The notes beneath the pieces are model-generated. The model ran no database searches. It was not told the DNA's origin and saw only the letters and a list, made by a program, of their open reading frames with translations. Of a DNA stretch of 64,000 nt, positions 53,331-61,300 are shown in pieces (position 1 is the stretch's first letter; every line of letters begins with the position of its first letter). This DNA is from RGIG5050 sp045636065 (GTDB lineage Bacteria > Verrucomicrobiota > Kiritimatiellia > RFP12 > UBA1067): positions 1-64,000 of the forward strand of contig JAZTWW010000036.1 in NCBI GenBank assembly GCA_045636065.1. Direction: 5' to 3'. The position numbers and the translations under genes are program-made.

Positions 53331-54626
53331 TCACTTGACGGACGAGACCACGAACTCGATGGCCTTGGTGCGCTTTATCTGGGTCGCAAGCATATGCTCT
53401 TCGCCGTTCGCGCGGACGTTCTTGAGAGCCACCTCGGGGGTTACGGGGTTCTTGGCGGCCTTGGCGATCTCGCCGGCCTCCTTGAGAAGCTCCTCCTCGG
53501 AAACCGTGATGGACTCGGCCTCGGCGATGGCGTCGAGGATGTAGCCCATGCGCACCTGGCTCTTGGCGCTCTCCCTGCAATCCTCGAGGATCTTGTCGCG
53601 GTTCTCCTCCAGATAGGAGGTGGAAAGGCCCATTCCGCCGACGCGCTCGGCGAGGCGCTGGAGGTTGAGCTGGGTCTGGTTGTACACGCGGCTCGGGGGA
53701 AGCTCGAAGTCGCTGCCGGCGAGGAGCGCTTCCGCTACCTGGCGGCGGAGGTCATCGTCCGCAATGCGCTTCGCGTCCGCCTCAAGGCGCTCGCGGAAGC
53801 TGGCCTTGAGCGCATCGAGCGACTCGGCCTTGGCGGCCTCGAGGAACGCCGCGTCATCGGGTATGCGACGGACGCGGAAGCTCTTGACGGTGACGTCGTA
53901 GCTTCCCGTCTTGCCTATAAGCTCAGCGGGGGCGGGAGCGGCGAACGTGACGGCGATGCCGGTTTTAGACTCGCCGGCCTTCATGCCCTTGACGGCCTCA
54001 AGGACTTCGGGGATGAAGCGGCCTGTCTCGACCTGCGTCCAGAAATCGGTGCCCGAACCGACGGCCTTCGCGTCTGCGGAGATCTCCTCGACCGGCTTGC
54101 CGTCGACCGTGCCCTTGAAATCGATGCAGAGGAAGTCGCCCTCGGAGACGGTGTCGCCCTCCTTGGCGTCCTCGAACTTGGCGAAGGCCTTGCGGTACGC
54201 CTCAACGCGCTCCTCGACCTCGGAGTCGGCGACCGTCGTGGGCTTGCGCTCGACCGCGATGCCCTTGTACTTGGGAAGCTTCACCTCGGGGGCGACCTCG
54301 ACGACGGCGGTGAACTCGACGCCCGTCTCAGGCGAGAACTTGACGTCCTTCGCGCCGATGTCGGCGATGGGCTTAAGTCCCGACTCCTTGACGGCCTTGG
54401 GGCAAAGCTCCCTCAGGCAGGCGTTGGCGGCCTCTTCCTGGATGCGGTCGGCGAACTGCTCCTTGACCAGCTGTACGGGAGCCTTCCCCTTGCGGAAACC
54501 GCGGATTTCGCCGTTTCTCACGAAAAGATTCACCACCTTGTTGTAATAAGGCTTTACTTCCTCGGCGTCCGCGACGACCTTGAGGTTTATGACGCATGCA
54601 CTCTCGGCATTCTTATCGATCTTCAT
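53331..54626 (-). CDS. tig: Trigger factor
   Basis: A 431-residue ribosome-bound chaperone. Ribosome-binding loop GFRKGKAPVQLV in the N-terminal domain, PPIase (FKBP-like) domain in the middle (about 150-235, GDFLCIDFKGTVDGKPV) and a helical C-terminal arm domain. It binds nascent chains at the tunnel exit and often feeds ClpP substrates, hence the operon with clpP and clpX. AGGCGAG upstream. Confidence 0.95.
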   Translation of the reverse strand: MKIDKNAESACVINLKVVADAEEVKPYYNKVVNLFVRNGEIRGFRKGKAPVQLVKEQFADRIQEEAANACLRELCPKAVKESGLKPIADIGAKDVKFSPETGVEFTAVVEVAPEVKLPKYKGIAVERKPTTVADSEVEERVEAYRKAFAKFEDAKEGDTVSEGDFLCIDFKGTVDGKPVEEISADAKAVGSGTDFWTQVETGRFIPEVLEAVKGMKAGESKTGIAVTFAAPAPAELIGKTGSYDVTVKSFRVRRIPDDAAFLEAAKAESLDALKASFRERLEADAKRIADDDLRRQVAEALLAGSDFELPPSRVYNQTQLNLQRLAERVGGMGLSTSYLEENRDKILEDCRESAKSQVRMGYILDAIAEAESITVSEEELLKEAGEIAKAAKNPVTPEVALKNVRANGEEHMLATQIKRTKAIEFVVSSVK

Positions 54627-54660
54627 TTGACTCGCCTTTCTTGGAAAAAATCAACGGCAT

Positions 54661-54689
54661 AGTATACCATATTCTCTCAAATTCCGCAA
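54661..54689 (-). promoter_or_regulatory. Promoter of tig-clpP-clpX
   Basis: TTGCGG (54684-54689), 17-base spacer ending in ATATGG, TATACT (54661-54666), extended -10. Leader about 30 bases. Confidence 0.65.
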
Positions 54690-54735
54690 CGCCGCCGGAA
54701 AACAAGCCGCTTTGGAAAGGGATAGAAGGGATCTA

Positions 54736-54777
54736 CGCGATAAAAGCGATAAATCCAATGAATGGACTTGGAATGGG
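54736..54777. repeat. Inverted copy of the 46-bp intergenic repeat
   Basis: The reverse complement of this stretch repeats the unit at 5475-5566 (core gtccattcattggatttatc, then cttttatcgcg) with very few changes. It lies in the divergent gap between tig and the plus-strand gene. A further degenerate piece (aagcgataaat) follows. Confidence 0.75.
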
Positions 54778-54868
54778 CAAAAGGGATACAAGCGATAAAT
54801 CGGTCGCATAAAGGCAGCGGTTTGGTGTGAAGCACAAGCGGAGGTGCGCAATTCGCCATGCTTCGCGA

Positions 54869-54897
54869 TTGACTCCAACCGTGGGATTTGGTAAAAT
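54869..54897 (+). promoter_or_regulatory. Promoter of the plus-strand aromatic-repeat gene
   Basis: TTGACT (54869-54874), 17-base spacer ending in TTTGG, TAAAAT (54892-54897). Leader about 17-20 bases with AAAGGAAC and GGGG before the ATG. Confidence 0.7.
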
Positions 54898-54920
54898 TCG
54901 CGGCGAAAGGAACAAGGGGC

Positions 54921-57131
54921 ATGAAGAGTCAGGTGGAATCTTCGGCGGCCGGCACGGCCGCTGCATGGGTGCGCAAGGCCGTGGCGGTTGCGGCGATAGC
55001 GCTTTTTGCGGCCGGGGCGAAGGCGGACGACAGGGTGAACCTGTGGCCGCTTTACTACCGCGACGCCGACGGTTTCTCCGCAATCTGGCCGATAGTTTCC
55101 GTCTCCGGCAACCATTATGCCGTAAGGCCGCTCTATTCATGCTACTACGGAACTGAGCATAACGTCCTCTGGCCGATCGCACAGTTCGATACCGCCACCG
55201 GTGACAACCGCATCTTCCCGGTATACTGGGGCAAGCGGTATTTCTTTGTATTCCCCGTCTTTGGCTGGAGCAAGGGGCTTGTGTCCGCCGGCGTCCTGTA
55301 CTGGCACTACTGGGACAGGCACAAGACGGTAGACACGCTCTTCCCCCTCTGGTGGTGGGAAAGCAGAAACGATGGAAAGGACAGGACGTTCTGGTTCGCG
55401 GCGGGGCTTGGCGGCGGCAAGTGGAGCCGGGATTCGGGCATTTGGGAGCACTGGCTGCATCCGTTCTACTACTACGACCCCGATACGTTCATGTCGCTCC
55501 TGTACTTCGACGACAGGTCCAGCTCGCTGCGTGTAAGGGCCATCCCGCTTCTGATGTCGGCATATTTGAACGGCCACGGGAAGGACGGCTTTTTCTCGCC
55601 ATACTTCACAAGATGGACATCGAGGGATGACGGTTCGACGCACACAAGGCTTCTCATGGGTCTTGCGGGATGGAACAGCCCCAAAGAGGGGGAGATGACG
55701 TTCTGGAGCGTGCCTTTCTTCTATACGAGCCCCGATTCCTTCGTCTCGCCGCTTTGGATATCTGAAAACGGCGGCGACGAGAGGTATAAGCTGGCCCCGC
55801 TTCTCCTCTCGGGATGGTACGGCAATCCATCGACAGGCGAATCGCATTGGCGCTTCCTCCTTGGGATGGCTGGAACCGACAGGGATGCTAAGGGGAATTT
55901 CGAATCGTGGTGCTTCCCCGCGTACTACAAGGGCCGCGACATGTTCATAACGCCGCTCTACGGCGAATCGGGGGACTCGCGCTGGCTCTTCCCGGTATGG
56001 TACGACGACAGCGATACGTTCGCCTCGGCAGCATGGTGCCACAAGCGAGGCGAGGACGGCTCCATCGACTGGTGGATGTGTCCGCCTCTTCTGTCCCGCT
56101 ATTCGTACGACCGCGAAAGATCCGTCTCAAGGTTTACGGCGCTTCTCGGCCTCGCCGGCTGCGAAAGCGGCAAAGACGGGCTTGAAAGCCACTGGTTCAT
56201 GCCGTTCTACTACCATGACGCCAACATGACAATGTACACTCCTCTCGCCGGCAGGCGCGGCGACTCGAGATGGATCGCGCCTCTTTACTACACCGACGAG
56301 ACGTATTTCCTTTCGGCTCTATGGTGCAGCGAATCACGCCTTGGCGGCAAGTCGTTTGAATGGTGCGTGCCGCCTCTTTTGACGTGGTACTCGCGCAACG
56401 GCGACTTCACGGAATGGGGCACGTACCTCATATACAGGGCGAACTCCAAGGGCGAATTCAAGTCGATACCCTACACCCATCGCCTGAGCGGCGGGTACGA
56501 AGAGTCTCTTTCCATGCTCGACTCCGCCACGCTCGACGACTCTATAAAGATCTGGGAGGAGCCGGTAACTAACAGGGATGGGGTAGTGTCGATGCGCCGC
56601 ACGGCGGATAGGGTCAACCAGTACGACAAGCGCACTTTCATGCTCCTTTCCGACATGGACAGGGAAGTTCTCGGGTATCTTACCGGCGGGCATGACGATA
56701 ATGGTTGCACCAACTATCTCCTGAAGGCGGCTTCAAAGGCAGGAAACTACCTTGTCGTGAACAGGGGAACGGAAAGGAAGGTCACCTACTCGTCCATAAC
56801 GAGGGAGAAGACCGGCGATGTCGAAAAGGACGATTTGACTGTTCTCCTTTCGCTTCTCTACTGGTCCGAGTGCAGATACGACAGGATGACCGGCTCGACA
56901 AGTTCCGAAAGAAGCCTCCTCTGGCGCGTATGGCGCAGGAAAGAGAAGGACGGGGATGTCTCGGTGGACGCCATCCCCGGCTTCACGTACGATTCGAGGA
57001 AGGACGGCTACAGGAAGACGTCGCTGCTCTGGCGGCTCTTCCGCTACGAGAACGATCCCGAAAAAGGGACGGCCGTGGACCTGCTGTTCATTCCCGTATG
57101 GCGCGCCTCCCGCCCCTCAACCGGCGACTGA
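54921..57131 (+). CDS. Secreted aromatic-rich repeat protein, unknown family
   Basis: A 736-residue protein with a signal peptide (VRKAVAVAAIALFAAGAKAD). The mature part is rich in Trp, Tyr and Phe and consists of imperfect repeats of the form P-x-YY-x-D-x-D-T-F then W-x-PLL (examples PFYYYDPDTFMSLLYF, PFFYTSPDSFVSPLW, PAYYKGRDMFITPLYG, PFYYHDANMTMYTPLA, PLYYTDETYFLSALW). I recognise no family; the pattern suits a beta-propeller or barrel at the cell surface. It is the only clear plus-strand gene. The start at the ATG after GGGGC is preferred to an upstream GTG. Confidence 0.75.
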   Translation: MKSQVESSAAGTAAAWVRKAVAVAAIALFAAGAKADDRVNLWPLYYRDADGFSAIWPIVSVSGNHYAVRPLYSCYYGTEHNVLWPIAQFDTATGDNRIFPVYWGKRYFFVFPVFGWSKGLVSAGVLYWHYWDRHKTVDTLFPLWWWESRNDGKDRTFWFAAGLGGGKWSRDSGIWEHWLHPFYYYDPDTFMSLLYFDDRSSSLRVRAIPLLMSAYLNGHGKDGFFSPYFTRWTSRDDGSTHTRLLMGLAGWNSPKEGEMTFWSVPFFYTSPDSFVSPLWISENGGDERYKLAPLLLSGWYGNPSTGESHWRFLLGMAGTDRDAKGNFESWCFPAYYKGRDMFITPLYGESGDSRWLFPVWYDDSDTFASAAWCHKRGEDGSIDWWMCPPLLSRYSYDRERSVSRFTALLGLAGCESGKDGLESHWFMPFYYHDANMTMYTPLAGRRGDSRWIAPLYYTDETYFLSALWCSESRLGGKSFEWCVPPLLTWYSRNGDFTEWGTYLIYRANSKGEFKSIPYTHRLSGGYEESLSMLDSATLDDSIKIWEEPVTNRDGVVSMRRTADRVNQYDKRTFMLLSDMDREVLGYLTGGHDDNGCTNYLLKAASKAGNYLVVNRGTERKVTYSSITREKTGDVEKDDLTVLLSLLYWSECRYDRMTGSTSSERSLLWRVWRRKEKDGDVSVDAIPGFTYDSRKDGYRKTSLLWRLFRYENDPEKGTAVDLLFIPVWRASRPSTGD

Positions 57132-57191
57132 CGCCGGAAATTCGCCTAAGGGATGCGGGTTGGCGCGCCAGATGGGATTATCGAAACCAGA

Positions 57192-58331
57192 TCAGAATTC
57201 GTAGCCGAGGGCGAGGCGAAGGACGAGATCGGGCTTTTCGATTGAGCCGTTTACGGATTCGGAATGGATGTCCATGTCCTTCTGGCAGAAGCGGGCAAGG
57301 ACATCGAGCGAAATGTCGAAGCTGCAGATCCTGACGGTCGAGCCAAGACCGGCTATGCCGTAGCAGCGCCACTCGTCGAAAGTCTTGTGCGAGACATACC
57401 TTCCGCCCTCGCCGAACGAGGCGGAGACGGAATAGTCGAACTCGCTTCTCGTGACACCGAGGCCCAAGGTTCCGGTAAGGCGCCAGAAGTCCGTAACCTC
57501 CCACCACGGCTTGAGCATGAAGGCAAATTCCCACTCTTCGTAGTCGCCTGTGGCGTTTATGGAATAATGGCCTGTATACGAACTGTAGTCGATCGTACCG
57601 GCGCCAAAGTCGCTGTAGTCGAGAACAGGACCGAATCCGCCGGAGCCGCCGGCACCGTAATACCCGCCGGACTCCTGAAGATAGGGAGAGGTGAGAACAG
57701 CATAGTTGCTTGAGCCCGCGCTCGGCGTATAGACGTAGCTGGAACCGTCCATGTACGTTCCTGACGCCTTCGCCTTGAAGCAGCCGTTCCTCTTCATCCA
57801 CGACACCCCGAAGGCGAAATCAACACCGAATCCGCTTTCGTGCGCATACAAGGTGCGCGCGAGCTCAAGCGATGCGCCGTAGACGCTGGCGCTGTCGGAG
57901 GCGCTTCCGGAGATGCCGCCAAGCTGCGCGGAGTTGAGCGTCATCGCGCCGGTCGTGCGGTCAAGCCCGCTGACGGGAATGCGCCAGTTCTGCGTATACG
58001 GTGCCGACATGTTTCCGCTTGAAGGGTCGATGAACGCCCCGCCGAGGAACGAAACCCTCTCGCCGTTCGCCAGACGCTCCGAGATGTCGGATGGCGAACC
58101 GATCGCCTGCGACGTGGCCGTCGAGTACGACGATCTCGGCGCGGAAAAGCCCATCTTTGTCTTGAGCCCGAAGCCCATGTTACCGCCGGCCGAAACGCGC
58201 CATGGTCCGAAGCCGCGCCTCTCGCGCGAGACAAGCCCCTCGGAAGGCGTACCGGCCTCGCCGACCTCCACGTCCGCGAAGGCAAATGCCGCCGAGATTG
58301 CGGCAATGGCCGCAAATGCGAATCTGTTCAT
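57192..58331 (-). CDS. Putative outer-membrane beta-barrel protein
   Basis: A 379-residue protein with a signal peptide (NRFAFAAIAAISAAFAFADVE), glycine- and aromatic-rich alternating strands, and a C-terminal Phe (LRLALGYEF), the usual barrel-assembly signal. Large Ser/Gly/Tyr-rich loops (GSASDSASVYG, SGGYYGAGGSGGFG) point outward. Likely a porin- or OmpA-like barrel; no closer assignment. It starts 15 bases after the giant gene's stop, with GGGGG upstream, so the two may form one transcript. Confidence 0.72.
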   Translation of the reverse strand: MNRFAFAAIAAISAAFAFADVEVGEAGTPSEGLVSRERRGFGPWRVSAGGNMGFGLKTKMGFSAPRSSYSTATSQAIGSPSDISERLANGERVSFLGGAFIDPSSGNMSAPYTQNWRIPVSGLDRTTGAMTLNSAQLGGISGSASDSASVYGASLELARTLYAHESGFGVDFAFGVSWMKRNGCFKAKASGTYMDGSSYVYTPSAGSSNYAVLTSPYLQESGGYYGAGGSGGFGPVLDYSDFGAGTIDYSSYTGHYSINATGDYEEWEFAFMLKPWWEVTDFWRLTGTLGLGVTRSEFDYSVSASFGEGGRYVSHKTFDEWRCYGIAGLGSTVRICSFDISLDVLARFCQKDMDIHSESVNGSIEKPDLVLRLALGYEF

Positions 58332-58345
58332 CTTATACCCCCTTC

Positions 58346-61300
58346 TCACTTGACGCTGTCGGCGATCGAAAGCTTCACCTTGAAGAACGAATAGCCCTCA
58401 GGGACTTCAGCCGAGAAGCTGCCGTCTTCATCGCACTCCACAGTCGAGATTTCGGCAAACTCCTCTCCAAGCGACTTTGCACCCCAAAGTACGATGGAGG
58501 ACCCCGCGCCGAGCGAACCGCGCTCGGAGCCGGCGCCAATCTCGACCGTACCGCTTATGGTGCCGTCCTCAACCAAGAAGTCCGCGAGCTTCAGATACGG
58601 CTCGCTGCTCTCCGTGACGGCTGCGCCGACGGCAAGCGATGCGTTCAGGTTCGCGACTGCAAGCGGCTTCGACGCGGACTTGAGCGAGACTGCGGAGAGG
58701 GAATTTAGAAGCGGCGTGTTGGCGACGACCTCCACGAAGCTTGTGCATTCGCACGATTCATACCGCACGTACGCGACAAGGTTGTCAAGCTCGGGAACGT
58801 CCTTCGGGTTTCTCGGCCAGTACGACGGCGCATAGAGGAGTATCTCCGAAAGCGCTGCGTTGACCCAGACGGAATCGAACCAGGCCGCTCCCCATACGCC
58901 GGAATCGGGGCCTTCCAGGCCGTTCTCGGCGAAACGGTCCTTGAGCGGCACCTTGAAGAATTCGACGCCGTCAATGGTCTCCACTGTGGAAACGGCCTTG
59001 TTGGCCTTGGCGTCCCAGAGCTGGATGCCGTCGCGCTTCTCGAGGAGGAAGCACATGTTGGTGACGGTGCCCGCCCAGCCGTCGCCGTCCTTTACCTCAA
59101 GGGCGATCTCCGGAACGTACATGCCGGAGAGCCAGTCAACGTTCCATTCCAGGGAGTCTAGCGTCACCACGGCGCCATCCCAGACGAGAGCGTACGTCGA
59201 AAGCTTCGCGCACCTTATGACGAGTTCGCCGGTCTCTTCGTTCACATTGAAGCATTCACCAAGTTCGTTCGCATTTGCGACGCCCTCGGGAAGGACCGCC
59301 ACCGACCCGGTGGCAGGATCGCCCTCGACCTCCTCGTGGTAGCGGGCAACCCTGAAGTTGCGGCGGCCGCCAAGGGTGAAAGGCATAACCGACTCTACGA
59401 GCCCGTTGAAGAGCGAAAGGTCGTGGATGTTCGTGCTGAAGACGCCGTCCACGTACTTCGCGAGCGTGAAGTCCAGCGGCTTGACGTGACCCGCAGTAAC
59501 CGCATCCCTGATGCGCGAATACCCGCGTGTCGTGTCGGCGGCCGGCATGTCCTTCACCGTGAAGCGGATCTCGATCGATTTCCCGCGCTCGCCAGGGTTC
59601 ACGGCCTTTCTGGCGATATCGTCAATGCCGCCTGCAACGGCGGGATAGTCGCCCGCGGCGGAGTTGTCCACGACGGAAGATCTGTCCCCGCCCGGATCCT
59701 CGATCGTCTTCTCGCCCTTGCGCTCCGTATCGGGATCGTTATCGGCGAAAACGAGCGTCGTTATCGTCGTCACGTCGCCCTTGCCGCCGACGGCCTGGAC
59801 GACGACATCGTACGCGCCGGCGGACGGCAGTTCGCATACGTAGCGCCACGGACTCGACGACCCGAACACGCGCCCTTGGATGGCATCTTCGATCGTGGAG
59901 CCGACGCCCCATGCGACGATGGAGGATATGCTCTCGAACTCCTCGCCCTCTATATCGCCGGAGACGACCACGTTTGTCGTCCAGACCGCGAAGAGGTCGT
60001 TCGTCACACCAAGCTCGAACTCGTCCGACACGAACTGCCTGTCGGCGAAGTCAAGATCGGCAAGGCCCTCCGCTTCCTCGTTGAAGCTCCAGCCGAGGTG
60101 GTTGAAGTTCTTCTTCTTGAAGGCGCAATCGCTCAGGCGCTGAGCGGGGGTGACAAAGCGCATCTCGACGTCCATCTCGCCGGAATCGGAGCCGTTGCCA
60201 AGGTACCTTATCCAGTAGAAGTCCACGTCAATCTCGAGGATGACCGTGATCGTGGCCGGCTTAAGGCCAATCATGTCATCCTCCCAGCACTTCCCTTCAA
60301 GAGTGATCGTGCGGACAATCTCCCTGGAGCCGGAGCTGCACGCCGCTTCAATGTCCGCCCTTGTGAACGGAACCATCCAAGAGACGCCCGTCATGTACGT
60401 CTGGCACTTGAGCTTCCTCAAGCGGAAGAACTCGCCGGCATCGGCCATAAGCCCCCACTCCTCGGCTTCGCCAGCCAGTATCTCAACTGCCGTGAAGGTC
60501 TTGTCGGTCGTCGATATCGTGACTGCCGCGTGCGCGGGGTCGGTGAATCTCGGCGTATGGATGATCTGTTCGACCATATGCGGCCATGGCACGCATAGCG
60601 GGAAGAAGAGATCCCCATCCTTTTCGATGAGCGCACACGAATCCATGCGAAGCCTGATTGTGGCCTCGGGGAACGGGAAACAGCTTTCAGGGGCCTTTTC
60701 TTCAATGACGAGCGGGATGGATGCCGTATACGTGCCGCCAAGGAGGATGCCGTCCTTCTGCACGGTCACGCTTGCCGTGTATTCGCCCGGATCGATCGGC
60801 GCCTCCGCGCTCTCCGTCCCGTCGGACGCCGTGTATACGATGTCGGAGACCGTTGCGCCCGTATTTATCACGAAAGTATTGAGGTTCGACACCGCAACTT
60901 CAAGCGGGGTCGCATCGAAGACCTTGCGGCCGCCCTCGACGGACGGGACGAGCTCTATGCCCATGGGAGAAGCGTTGCATTTGATTGAACGCAGCACGTT
61001 GCCGGGGCAGGTTGCAGTCACCTTCGCGCCATCCTCCTCGAAGCTCCATATGTGCAGGGAATGGCCTTCCGTCTCGATGGGAAGCTCCTTCTCGTTGATC
61101 CTGTACGTACCCTTGACAACGAGGTTGCAGCCCTCGGCAGTAGTCACTGTGACCGAAGCGGTATAGAGGCCGGCCTCGACGGGGACGCCGTCAAAAGGCT
61201 CGCCGTCCTTCGTGTAGGTGATCTCTCCAAGCTCAGCGCCCGTAATGGTCTCGAACGCGCCGGCGCTCACGAAGAGGTTGAAGATGTCCGTTATGATCTC

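Noticed and set aside
53320..53580. N-terminal extension of clpP in the open frame
   Set aside because: It overlaps tig in another frame, is Arg-rich and unlike any ClpP; the start near 53319 fits family length.
57132..57191. Bidirectional terminator between the convergent genes
   Set aside because: I see no stable hairpin with a T-run on either strand in this short gap.
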